In this document: one piece after another, positions 5,147-13,158 of the stretch
How the letters are laid out: the number at the start of each line of letters is the position of its first letter
Position numbering within the stretch: position 1 is the first letter of the stretch
Assembly: GCA_024233975.1 (NCBI GenBank)
Contig: JACKOX010000034.1
Location: 1-24,388 of the forward strand
DNA: 24,388 bases
Direction: 5' to 3'
Source of the DNA: Rhodanobacteraceae bacterium
GTDB lineage: Bacteria; Pseudomonadota; Gammaproteobacteria; Xanthomonadales; Xanthomonadaceae
Translations under genes and position numbers: made by a program
Notes under the pieces: model-generated
Databases searched by the model: none
Told to the model about the DNA's origin: nothing
What the model saw: only the letters and a program-made list of their open reading frames with translations

Positions 5147-7432
5147 ATGAATGGCATGAAGCCGTCCTCATTCCGATGCGTACTGGGCCTTGCCCTGGTA
5201 GTGACTGCCAATCAATCGACCCATGCTTCCGAGCCGCTTCGCAACGTGGCGACAATCGCCGCAGGTGGTGACAACAGCTGCGTAGTCGACAACGACCACT
5301 ATGCCGCTTGCTGGGGGCGCGGACAGGTAGACGTCTATGGCGTCGAACCCAACATTGAGCACCGAATCGCAACTCGGGTAGACACGCTGCGCACGCCCGT
5401 CAAATCGGTCGCAATTGATGCTGGCCAAGCCTGCGCAGTCACTATGGCTGGCGGCGTGCTCTGCTGGGGAAAGGCTTTCTATAACACCAGCCTGGGCGAC
5501 GGGACCAATCAATCGTCGGATCTTCCTGTGACGGTTTTGGGATTGGATAGTGGCGTTGATTCCGTCGACTTGGGCGGCAGCCACAGCTGCGCGCTGACTG
5601 AAGCCGGAGGTGTCAAGTGCTGGGGAAGCAACGCCCGCGGCCAGCTTGGCGTCAGTCAGGCAACTGCCGCTGCGAGTAACATTCCGGTTGATGTGATGGG
5701 ATTGTCATCCGGCGTGGTCCAACTCAGTGTGGGTCAGGAACACAATTGTGTTGTCACTGATGCCCATGCCGCGAAATGCTGGGGATACAACGCATACCGC
5801 CAACTCGGCTCAGATGCTGCTACGTCGTTCAGTGCCTATCCCATCGAGGTCACCGGTCTCGCAAGCGGCGTCGCATCTGTCTACGCCGGCAATTACCATA
5901 GCTGCGCCGTCCTTGATGACAAAACCGTGAAGTGCTGGGGTGACAACGTCCTAGGCGAGGCAGTGCCGGGCGACGAATCCCCGCGGATCTATTCCCCCAC
6001 TACGGTCGTTGGCGTGGCAAACGCCGAATCGCTGGCACTGGGCCAGTATTTTTCCTGCGCGCTGATTTCCGGCGGTTCGGTCAAATGCTGGGGCTGGAAC
6101 GGCGATGGCCAGCTTGGCACCGGCGTGCCCAGTGGCGTGTCGGGGGTGGTTGATGTTGGTGGGTTCACCCACCCGGTTGTTTCCATCGCTGCAGGCTCCA
6201 CGCATCTGTGCGCCTTGCTTGACGATGGTTACGTCCAATGTGTCGGTGACAACGAGTATGGACAAGCCGGCGATGACAGCAGCCGGCCTGTCAGCAGCAT
6301 CCCGGTGGCAATCACGGGTCTCGAAAGCGGAGCGAAGGACGTTTCTGCCGGCAAATACCATTCCTGTGCAGTGACGGCCGCGGGCGGCGTGAAGTGTTGG
6401 GGTTGGGGCGGCGATGGCCAGCTCGGGAGCGGCGCCAACGAATTGAGCATTTCTCCGGTCGATGTCGTCGGCCTGGATTCCGGAGTCATGCAGGTCGCTG
6501 CGGGTGGCCAGCTCAGTTGCGCGCTCACTGAGCTCGGCGCGGTCAAATGCTGGGGCGGCGAGTACATTCTGGGGACGGGCAGCATCGATGGCAGCAATGT
6601 GCCCGTGGATGTCAGCGGCCTTTCGTCCGGCGTCGAGGCCATTTCCGCTGGAAACACCCATGCCTGTGCCCGACTGGTCACGGGAGAGCTTCGATGCTGG
6701 GGAGATAATCCATTCGGTGCTCTTGGGTTGGGTTCGGCGCCTCAAACGCTTGAGCCCTCCCAGGTGGCCGGGTTTGGGTCGGGCGCTCTCGGCGTTGACG
6801 TGAGCCTTATGCACACCTGCAGTGTCGACGGTGACGGAGCCGCCTTCTGCTGGGGCAACAATACGTACGGCCAGACTGGAGCACCTTACTTTCAGCAGAG
6901 CGAGTCCTACCCGCAGCCGGTTTTCACGCTGGGGACTGGGATTTCCCAGATCAGCGCGGGTGGTTTCCACTCCTGCGCTCTGGATCTTGGCGGAAGCGTC
7001 AGTTGCTGGGGATTTTTCGAAGCGGGGCGGTTGGGTGTCCCACAAGCCAGCGAGGATCGCACCTATGTGCCGCAATCCGTGACGCAACTTGCCAGCGGAA
7101 ACCTGCAGGTTTCCGCTGGCGGATACCACACCTGCGTGCTGTCACCCACCAGCGGCCTCAAGTGCTTTGGCTCCAACACTATGGGACAGTTGGGCAACGC
7201 ATCCTTCGACAATGGTTACACCGCTATCGATGTCGTCGGGCAAACCAGCGGCATTCAGAAAGTCTCCAGCGGCCTTCGCCACACATGCTCACTAAGTGAT
7301 GCTGGCGCCGTGACATGCTGGGGATGGAATAGCGACGGCCAGATAGGCGACAACGCGGAGCCTGGCTTTCGTGCGCTCCCCGTTACCGTCCTGGCTGCCC
7401 CGACGCCGCTTTTCATCAGTGGTTTCGAATAG
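5147..7432 (+). CDS. Secreted RCC1/BLIP-II-type beta-propeller protein with fourteen C-x9-C repeats
   Basis: The product has 761 residues. Residues 1-28 look like a signal peptide ending THAS; M4 (5156) is an alternative start. The rest is fourteen tandem repeats of about 51 residues with consensus S-x-x-x-G-x-x-H-S-C-A-L ... G-x-V-K-C-W-G-x-N-x-x-G-Q-L-G, the RCC1 signature. Each repeat carries a cysteine pair exactly ten residues apart: 45/55, 96/106, 148/158, 201/211, 253/263, 304/314, 355/365, 407/417, 458/468, 507/517, 558/568, 610/620, 663/673 and 714/724. Since seven repeats make one RCC1 propeller, two propellers are likely, perhaps with a disulfide per blade in the oxidising exterior. 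There is no enzymatic motif; binding of protein or glycan is the default guess. It ends in PTPLFISGFE, a tail shared with two unrelated secreted proteins here. GC is lower than in neighbours. Confidence 0.9.
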   Translation: MNGMKPSSFRCVLGLALVVTANQSTHASEPLRNVATIAAGGDNSCVVDNDHYAACWGRGQVDVYGVEPNIEHRIATRVDTLRTPVKSVAIDAGQACAVTMAGGVLCWGKAFYNTSLGDGTNQSSDLPVTVLGLDSGVDSVDLGGSHSCALTEAGGVKCWGSNARGQLGVSQATAAASNIPVDVMGLSSGVVQLSVGQEHNCVVTDAHAAKCWGYNAYRQLGSDAATSFSAYPIEVTGLASGVASVYAGNYHSCAVLDDKTVKCWGDNVLGEAVPGDESPRIYSPTTVVGVANAESLALGQYFSCALISGGSVKCWGWNGDGQLGTGVPSGVSGVVDVGGFTHPVVSIAAGSTHLCALLDDGYVQCVGDNEYGQAGDDSSRPVSSIPVAITGLESGAKDVSAGKYHSCAVTAAGGVKCWGWGGDGQLGSGANELSISPVDVVGLDSGVMQVAAGGQLSCALTELGAVKCWGGEYILGTGSIDGSNVPVDVSGLSSGVEAISAGNTHACARLVTGELRCWGDNPFGALGLGSAPQTLEPSQVAGFGSGALGVDVSLMHTCSVDGDGAAFCWGNNTYGQTGAPYFQQSESYPQPVFTLGTGISQISAGGFHSCALDLGGSVSCWGFFEAGRLGVPQASEDRTYVPQSVTQLASGNLQVSAGGYHTCVLSPTSGLKCFGSNTMGQLGNASFDNGYTAIDVVGQTSGIQKVSSGLRHTCSLSDAGAVTCWGWNSDGQIGDNAEPGFRALPVTVLAAPTPLFISGFE

Positions 7433-7452
7433 TCAAAGCACTTCAGAAAGTG

Positions 7453-7483
7453 AAAAAGGCCGAGGAATATCCTCGGCCTTTTT
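7453..7483. terminator. Bidirectional rho-independent terminator
   Basis: The arms 7453-7466 and 7470-7483 are a perfect 14-bp match (AAAAAGGCCGAGGA and its complement) around a three-base loop. Because the outer five pairs are A-T, each strand has a GC stem followed by a run of T. It sits between the converging RCC1 gene (stop at 7432) and the M16 operon (stop at 7513) and should stop transcription from both sides. Confidence 0.92.
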
Positions 7484-7512
7484 CGTTGATAGATTGCAAC
7501 AGCTTTTCCGGA

Positions 7513-8949
7513 TCATTCCTCGACGCTGAACTCCCCGTAGGGCACCAGCTGCTCGGAAACCTGGGACGGGTCGCCGACGACGACGATGCTCTGGTTCTTG
7601 GGGTCGAAGTACTTCTTGCCCATGGCCATGATCTGTTCGGGGGTGACCTTCTGGATCATGGGGACGTACTGGGCGAGGAATTCCGGTGGCAGGCCGATCA
7701 CCCAGTTGTTGGCGAGGGTGCCGGCGACGGCGCCCTGTAATTGGTTGGTGATCAGGTAGCCGCCGGCGACGTAGCGCTTGTTCATGTCGAGCTCTTTCTG
7801 GCCGACCGGTTCGCTGCCGATGCGCTGGAACTCGCCCATGATTTCCTTCAGCGAATCGCCCGTGACCTCGTTGCGCACGTCGGCGCCGGCGATCAGCGCG
7901 CCACCGCTGGCGTAGCTGCGCGCCGACTCGTAGGCGCCGTAGGTGTAACCCTTTTCCTCGCGCAGGTTCTGCATCAGGCGGCTGCTGAAACCGCCACCGA
8001 GTACGGTGCGGGTCATGGACAGCGGCACGTAGTCGGGATCGGTGGCCGGGATCGCCGGCTGCGCCACGCGCAGGGCCGACTGCACGCTGCCGTCACGTTT
8101 CAGCAGGACGTAGCTGGGCTTGGCTTCGCGGCGCGCCGGCAGGATGTCGGCGGGTGCGTCGCCCATGCCCTTCCAGTCGCCGAAGGCCTTTTTCGCCATG
8201 GCGAAGCCCTGGTCCTTGTCGATGCGACCGGTGATCACCAGCAGGGCATGCTCGGGACGGATGCGTCGTGCGTGTTCCTGCTTGAGCATGTCGACGCTCA
8301 CCGAGGTGATGGCCTGCTCGGTCGGCTCGGTGCGCGCGTACGGATGGTCGCCGTACAGAATCTTGCCCAGCGCACGTTCGGCACGGAAGCCGGGCTGGGT
8401 TTCGGAGACCTTGAGCGACTGCAGCGCGTTGGCCTGGGCCAGCTGCACTTCGTTTTCCGGGAAGCTTGGCTCGCGGGCCACTTCGGCTAGCAGCGACAGC
8501 ATGTCGGCTGCATGCGACGGCAGCGCGTTGGCGCGGAGGTTCAAGCCATCCATGCTGGCGCTGGCGCCGATGCCGCCACCCATGCCCTGGGCCGCTTCGG
8601 CAATCGCCCTGGAATCGCGCTTGGCGGTGCCTTCGGTGAGCAGGCCGGCGAACAGGTCGGCGAAGCCCGGATGCTCGGCGTCATCGACGGCGTTGCCGGC
8701 GTCCTTGATCGCCAGCACGAAATCCACGCGCGGCACGCCATCGCGCGGTACCACCCAGACCTGCATGCCGTTATCCAGCTTGAGCTGGGCGATATCCGCC
8801 ACCGGCAAGGCCTTGTCCTTGGCGTACGCCGGCAGCTGCTTGGGCAGTTCGACATCCCGCGCGGCCACGCCACTGGCGGCAAAAGCGAGGGACACGGCAG
8901 TAGCGAGCAGGAGCTTGTTGATCAGGTTGATGCGGTTCGAAGTCTTCAT
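7513..8949 (-). CDS. M16 peptidase family protein, non-zinc subunit
   Basis: This is a 478-residue exported protein (signal peptide about 1-30, ending GVAA) with the two-lobed M16 fold. The zinc motif HxxEH is lost: at the aligned place the sequence is GFADLFAGLL, so D98, A101 and G102 replace the two His and the Glu. The second-lobe substrate signature is intact, SRLMQNLREEKGYTYG at 323-338, which supplies the Arg/Tyr pair. In two-subunit M16B proteases one chain gives the zinc site and the other gives Arg/Tyr, and this chain is the latter. It starts ten bases after the catalytic-subunit gene ends, with AAGGAG overlapping that stop codon, so the two are cotranscribed and probably form a periplasmic heterodimer that degrades peptides. 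The substrate is unknown. Confidence 0.9.
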   Translation of the reverse strand: MKTSNRINLINKLLLATAVSLAFAASGVAARDVELPKQLPAYAKDKALPVADIAQLKLDNGMQVWVVPRDGVPRVDFVLAIKDAGNAVDDAEHPGFADLFAGLLTEGTAKRDSRAIAEAAQGMGGGIGASASMDGLNLRANALPSHAADMLSLLAEVAREPSFPENEVQLAQANALQSLKVSETQPGFRAERALGKILYGDHPYARTEPTEQAITSVSVDMLKQEHARRIRPEHALLVITGRIDKDQGFAMAKKAFGDWKGMGDAPADILPARREAKPSYVLLKRDGSVQSALRVAQPAIPATDPDYVPLSMTRTVLGGGFSSRLMQNLREEKGYTYGAYESARSYASGGALIAGADVRNEVTGDSLKEIMGEFQRIGSEPVGQKELDMNKRYVAGGYLITNQLQGAVAGTLANNWVIGLPPEFLAQYVPMIQKVTPEQIMAMGKKYFDPKNQSIVVVGDPSQVSEQLVPYGEFSVEE

Positions 8950-8959
8950 GGTTCGCTCC

Positions 8960-10345
8960 TTACTCGGCCTTGGCCGCGGCGGTCGCTTCGGCGGCCTTGA
9001 TCATGGCTTCCGGCTGGCGGTCGATCACGGTGCGGTTGGCCTTGGTCAGGTAGGTCGCGGCGGCGCGCTTGACGTCATCGGAGGTCACCGCCTCGATCTT
9101 GCCGGGGATCTGGTTGACCACGTTGGCATCGCCCCACAGGGTCTGCAGCTTGGCCAGGGTGTCGGCGCGCGACATGATGAACTCCAGGCCGTTGTACCAG
9201 TCGGCCAGCATGGCGGTCTTCACCCGCGCCAGCGTGGCGTCGTCGACGCCGTCCGTGGCGACCTTTGCGATTTCCTCGTCCATCGCAGCCAGCAGCTTGT
9301 CGGCACTGGCATTTGGCTTGTACAACGCGAACACGGTGAACAGGGTGGGACCGTCGTAGGTCCACGGATCGGTCAGGCCATACAGCGAGCTGACGTTGAG
9401 CGCCATCTGGTCGCCCTTGACCAGTCGCTGGTAGAAGCGCGAGGCATCGCCATCGGCGAGCAGGGCGCCGAGCACCGCCATCGGGGCCTGGTCCTTGCTG
9501 CCGCGGTCCGGCATCTTCCAGGCAGCCGCAATCGCCGGCACCTGCGCCAGCGCGTCGCTCTGCTGGATGCGCTTCTCTTGCGTGTTCAGGCCTTCGGCGA
9601 AGTCCGGTGCCTTCGGCGTCGGGCGTGCCTTGAGTCCACCGAAATACTTCTCGGCCAGCGCGAAGCCCTGTTCCGGCGTGACGTCACCGGCGATGCCGAG
9701 CACGGCGTTGTTCGGACCGTAGTAGTCGCGGTGGAAGGCTTCCACGTCCGCGAGGCTGGCGTTTTCCAGATCCTCGAAGCTGCCGTAGCCGTCGTGGTTG
9801 TTTTCCCACTTGTTGAAGGCCTGCTGGCCGATGTCGATCCACATGAACCCGCCATAGGGCTGGTTCTTCACGTTGACGCGGATCTCCTCCTTCACCACGT
9901 CCTGCTGGTTCTTCAGCGTTTCCGGGTTGAAGTCCAGGGTCTTCATGCGGTCGGCTTCCAGCCACAGGATCGGCTCCAGCGCGGACACCGGCGCGACCTC
10001 GATGTAGTTGGTGAAGTCCGGACGCGTACTGCCGTTGTTCCGGCCACCACCGCCAGTGATGACGCTGTCGAACACACCCTTCTTGGCATTCGGCGAACCC
10101 TGGAACATCAGGTGCTCGAACAGGTGCGCGAAGCCGGTACGGTTCTTCGGCTCCAGGCGCATGCCGACGTGGTAGACCACGCTGATGCCAACGGTCGGCG
10201 AGCTGTGGTCTTCGGAGACGACCACGGTCAGGCCGTTGTCGAGTTTTTTGGTGGCGACCGGCACGGTCCATTTGTCGGCGTCGGCGGCATGCGCCGACAG
10301 CGACAGCAGGAGTCCGGCCAGCAGCAGGGCGCTGCGACGTTGCAT
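8960..10345 (-). CDS. M16 family zinc metallopeptidase, catalytic subunit
   Basis: This 461-residue exported protein has a signal peptide MQRRSALLLAGLLLSLSAHA (1-20). The inverted zinc motif is complete: H74-L-F-E77-H78, with the third ligand expected near E153/E154 in VVKEEIR, 75-76 residues downstream as usual for M16. The context GFAHLFEHLMFQGS is typical. The C-terminal lobe shows FYQRLVKGDQMALNVSS but no clear R...Y pair of the GYTYG type, which the downstream partner does carry. The two chains therefore appear complementary, the pattern of heterodimeric M16B proteases. The role is probably clearance of short peptides in the periplasm or processing of a specific export product. A GGAAC ribosome site precedes the ATG. 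The gene heads a two-gene operon. Confidence 0.92.
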   Translation of the reverse strand: MQRRSALLLAGLLLSLSAHAADADKWTVPVATKKLDNGLTVVVSEDHSSPTVGISVVYHVGMRLEPKNRTGFAHLFEHLMFQGSPNAKKGVFDSVITGGGGRNNGSTRPDFTNYIEVAPVSALEPILWLEADRMKTLDFNPETLKNQQDVVKEEIRVNVKNQPYGGFMWIDIGQQAFNKWENNHDGYGSFEDLENASLADVEAFHRDYYGPNNAVLGIAGDVTPEQGFALAEKYFGGLKARPTPKAPDFAEGLNTQEKRIQQSDALAQVPAIAAAWKMPDRGSKDQAPMAVLGALLADGDASRFYQRLVKGDQMALNVSSLYGLTDPWTYDGPTLFTVFALYKPNASADKLLAAMDEEIAKVATDGVDDATLARVKTAMLADWYNGLEFIMSRADTLAKLQTLWGDANVVNQIPGKIEAVTSDDVKRAAATYLTKANRTVIDRQPEAMIKAAEATAAAKAE

Positions 10346-10427
10346 GGCTGTTCCAATGTCAGGGGACCAGCCGACAACCTAGCGAAAACGCGACCACCAT
10401 CACAGCCCCGGAAGTCACGACCAGTCC

Positions 10428-10460
10428 AGGCCGGCGACCGTTGGGGTCGGTCGCCGGCCT
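10428..10460 (-). terminator. Strong GC hairpin after the PD40 gene
   Basis: The arms 10428-10440 and 10448-10460 form a perfect 13-bp stem (AGGCCGGCGACCG and its complement) with a seven-base loop. It lies seven bases past the stop of the PD40 gene on the minus strand. No U-tract follows on either strand, so it may work as a 3' stabiliser or a weak terminator rather than a classical intrinsic one. Confidence 0.5.
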
Positions 10461-10466
10461 TGTCCC

Positions 10467-13025
10467 CTACTCGAAACCGTCAGTGAACACTTCCGCCGTC
10501 AGCGCCTCGGCGTGCAGGCGATAGGCGTCCGCGCGGTTGCGGCCGTTGATGTCCTCGACCAGCAACGGGTCGGTGGTGGCGAAGGCGATCAGCGTGCCGT
10601 CCGCTGACGGCCGCGCCGGCTGCGGCCAGGGATCGGCCGGGTAGTCGGGCGTGCGCCCGACCAGCACCTGCACATGGTCCAGCGCCAGGTTGTAGCGGAC
10701 CATCAGGTCGCCGCTGCCGGCGTTGTTCTGGTCGATCAGCCAGGCCAGCAGCTGGGTACCGTCGTCGGAGAAGCCTGGCTTTTCGACGTAGTACTCGACG
10801 CCAGGATCCGTCACCCGTTCCAGCGGCACGCGGCGCAGCGTGTCGTTGCTGCGGTCGTAGATGAAGAGGTCGCTCATGCCGCCGTTGGGATCATCGACCA
10901 CCAGATTGCTGGCCAGGGAAGCGAAGGCGACGAGCCTGCCGTCGCCGGAAATGCTGGGCTCGCCATAGACCCCGCCATCCGGCGTCACGCCGGGCGGCGA
11001 GCTGACCCGCGTCAGCGTGTCCGTCTGCAGGTCGCGCAGCAGCATTTCGCTGTGCCCACTCATGCCCGCCACGAGGTTGTCGGCCTCGGTATAGAAGACG
11101 ACGTAGCGACCGTCCGCGGAGATCGCCGCATTGGCGCTGTCGTTGTTGCCGAAGTCGCCATTCGCGGCCACGCTCAGCGTCGCTACCCCAACGCCGTCCT
11201 CCCACAGGAACACGTCCTGGAAACCGCCGGTGTCGCCGGCCGGCACCAGGGTGTCCGAATGGAAGACCACGCGATTGCCGTCGCCATCGATATCCGGCAG
11301 GTTGCCGTCAGCAGGATTGCCGCCACCATCAACGGACAGGAGCTCGGTACTGTCGTTCTGGCTGTCCCAGCGATAGATGGTGTTGGGCAGCGCGCCCGGC
11401 GGACCGAGGTTGGTGGCACTGGACTGGTAGGCCACGTAGCGGCCGTCCGCGCTGATCCGCGGCAGGCCCGACCAGTCGTCGCCGGCATCGCCAAGGGCAT
11501 TGGCGCTGACCACCACAATGCTGTTGCTGTCGGCGTCGCGCAGGTAGACCTGCCAGATGCCACTGTCACCCGTGGCGGCAAAGCTGGGCGCGTCCAGTAC
11601 CGATTGGCTGGAAAACACGGCAAAGCGGCCATCCGCGCTGATATCCGCTTCCAGCGAGCTACGCAGGCCGCCACTGACCGGCACCGTGGTCTCGGCGGCA
11701 CTCACCACGCTGACGGCCCCGTCTCCGGTGTCGACGTTGAGCACATCGGAAACGCCGTTGTTGTCGCCGATGAAGGCGTCCGTGGCGATGGTCTCGTAAC
11801 AGATCCGACTGGCATCCTCACTGATGCGGGTACGCAGCACCGCGCCGTCCGACACGCTGCTGAGCTGGATCACGGCGCCGGTACTGAGTGATTTCACGTA
11901 GGCCTGATGGAAGCCATGGGTCGCACCCACCAGCGCCGGGTCCGTGCTTTCGAACACCAGGTAGTTGCCATTGCCGGTCAGGCGGCCCTCGTTGGCGCTG
12001 GCAATCTGGTTGCCCATGCCGTCGAGGCTGACGCGCTCGGTGATGCCGCTGCTCATGTGGTGCAGGAACAGGTCATAGGCGTTGTTGCTGTCGCCGGCCA
12101 CCAGGTTGCCGGCTGCGGACTGGAACAGCACCAGCTCACCGTCCGAGGAAATGTCGAGGAAATCCGAACCGCCATTGCCCTCGACGCCAACCGAGCTCAC
12201 CGATACGCGCTCGATCGCACCGGTGTCCATGTTCTTCACGAACACATCGCGCTGGCCGTTGGTGTCGTTCGGCACCAGGTTGGTGGCGTCCGACTCGAAG
12301 GCGACATACACGCCACCGTTGGCAACACCTGCCTGGTAACTGCCGCCATTCGACTCGACGCCATTGAGATCGGTGGACACGCGATCCACGGTTTCGGTCT
12401 GCGCATCAAAGCGGAAGATGTCGAATTTGCCATTGCCGTCGCCGGGAACCAGGTCGGTGGCGCCCGAACTGAACACCACGAAGCGGCCTCCTCGCGCCAC
12501 GCGCCCATCGCTGGAGGGAGCGTTGGCGGGCAGGCCATCCGTGCGACGACTGGCCAGCAGCATGTTGCCGGTCTGACGATCCATGACGTACAGCTGGGGC
12601 GGCGTGACGCCGCCATTCGCGATCAGGTTGTCGGGGCTGGCAAAGGCCACGTAGCGACCACTCGCGCTGATCGTCACGGCGAATGCGCCGTTCGGGTTCT
12701 CCTCGCCATTCGCGAAGTGGTTCAGGCGCTGCACCTGCCCGCTGCTGTTGTCGCGAATGAACACATCACGCTCGCCGTTGCGATCACCCGGCACCAGCTG
12801 CGGGGCTTCGGAGGCGAACACCGTATGGCTGCCATCGCCGTCGATACCGCATTCATCCGAACGACCGAGTCCCAGCGTGCCGTACATCAGCGGGTCTTCC
12901 GGCGCGGACAGCAGCACCAGGTCCGCTGCCGCTGGCGTTATTGTGGCACCGGCCAGCGCGGACGGGCCGGAACAGGCTGTGATCAGGGCGAAAAGGCCGG
13001 TACGGATGCGGGCGGAAGTCGTCAT
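10467..13025 (-). CDS. Secreted TolB-like PD40 beta-propeller protein with FTDGFE tail
   Basis: The product has 852 residues with a signal peptide of about 25 residues (MTTSARIRTGLFALITACSG...LAG). The mature part is built from about fourteen WD40-like PD40 repeats of about 55 residues; typical cores are ISADGRYVAF, ISASGRYVAF and ISADGRYVVF. Most repeats continue with an acidic loop such as LVPGDRNGERDVFIRD or LVPNDTNGQRDVFVKN, a recurring D-x-N-G-x-x-D pattern that looks suited to calcium. PD40 repeats occur in TolB and in many secreted bacterial propellers of unknown ligand; no enzyme motif is visible. The C-terminus is TAEVFTDGFE, the tail shared with the RCC1-type and DUF2341 proteins. 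It follows the winged-helix/TPR regulator on the same strand by 133 bases. That gap holds direct repeats that may be the regulator's site. Confidence 0.88.
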   Translation of the reverse strand: MTTSARIRTGLFALITACSGPSALAGATITPAAADLVLLSAPEDPLMYGTLGLGRSDECGIDGDGSHTVFASEAPQLVPGDRNGERDVFIRDNSSGQVQRLNHFANGEENPNGAFAVTISASGRYVAFASPDNLIANGGVTPPQLYVMDRQTGNMLLASRRTDGLPANAPSSDGRVARGGRFVVFSSGATDLVPGDGNGKFDIFRFDAQTETVDRVSTDLNGVESNGGSYQAGVANGGVYVAFESDATNLVPNDTNGQRDVFVKNMDTGAIERVSVSSVGVEGNGGSDFLDISSDGELVLFQSAAGNLVAGDSNNAYDLFLHHMSSGITERVSLDGMGNQIASANEGRLTGNGNYLVFESTDPALVGATHGFHQAYVKSLSTGAVIQLSSVSDGAVLRTRISEDASRICYETIATDAFIGDNNGVSDVLNVDTGDGAVSVVSAAETTVPVSGGLRSSLEADISADGRFAVFSSQSVLDAPSFAATGDSGIWQVYLRDADSNSIVVVSANALGDAGDDWSGLPRISADGRYVAYQSSATNLGPPGALPNTIYRWDSQNDSTELLSVDGGGNPADGNLPDIDGDGNRVVFHSDTLVPAGDTGGFQDVFLWEDGVGVATLSVAANGDFGNNDSANAAISADGRYVVFYTEADNLVAGMSGHSEMLLRDLQTDTLTRVSSPPGVTPDGGVYGEPSISGDGRLVAFASLASNLVVDDPNGGMSDLFIYDRSNDTLRRVPLERVTDPGVEYYVEKPGFSDDGTQLLAWLIDQNNAGSGDLMVRYNLALDHVQVLVGRTPDYPADPWPQPARPSADGTLIAFATTDPLLVEDINGRNRADAYRLHAEALTAEVFTDGFE

Positions 13026-13101
13026 GCAGCGCTGCCTGGGTCACGGATCAGTCTTCGAGGATAGGCGACGCATGGCTCAAAGTCCCGGAAAAACCCTCAA
13101 G

Positions 13102-13132
13102 ACTTCATCGAAGTTCCGTCAAAAGCCGTCAA
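13102..13132 (-). promoter_or_regulatory. Candidate binding site with tandem TTGACGG repeats
   Basis: On the minus strand TTGACGG occurs twice at an exact 10-base period (plus-strand CCGTCAA at 13116-13122 and 13126-13132). It is followed by a small perfect dyad, ACTTC-GAT-GAAGT (13102-13114). Tandem half-sites one helical turn apart are how OmpR/PhoB-type winged-helix proteins usually bind, and such a regulator is encoded immediately upstream. TTGACG could also act as a -35 box, but I see no good -10. The site lies 77 bases or more before the PD40 gene start. Confidence 0.35.
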
Positions 13133-13158
13133 TTCGACGAAGCCATGGCGATGTCCCG

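Noticed and set aside
5168..5584. Search for a lipobox in the RCC1-type leader because of Cys11
   Set aside because: Cys11 lies at the start of the hydrophobic core, not after an L-x-x-C lipobox at its end, so a lipoprotein is unlikely.
5951..7129. A 392-codon minus-strand frame inside the RCC1-type gene
   Set aside because: Shadow of the 14-repeat gene; the strict C-x9-C pattern shows that the plus frame is the selected one.
8120..10486. A 788-codon open frame on the plus strand across the M16 operon
   Set aside because: It is antisense to two M16 genes with intact motifs and signal peptides. Its product is low-complexity (Arg/Gly/His/Val-rich) with no domain. Long antisense frames are expected at this GC.
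10674..13064. Long plus-strand frames (10674-11891 and 11907-13064) opposite the PD40 gene
   Set aside because: They mirror the PD40 repeats on the other strand; repetitive coding DNA creates repetitive antisense frames. No ribosome site or recognisable fold.
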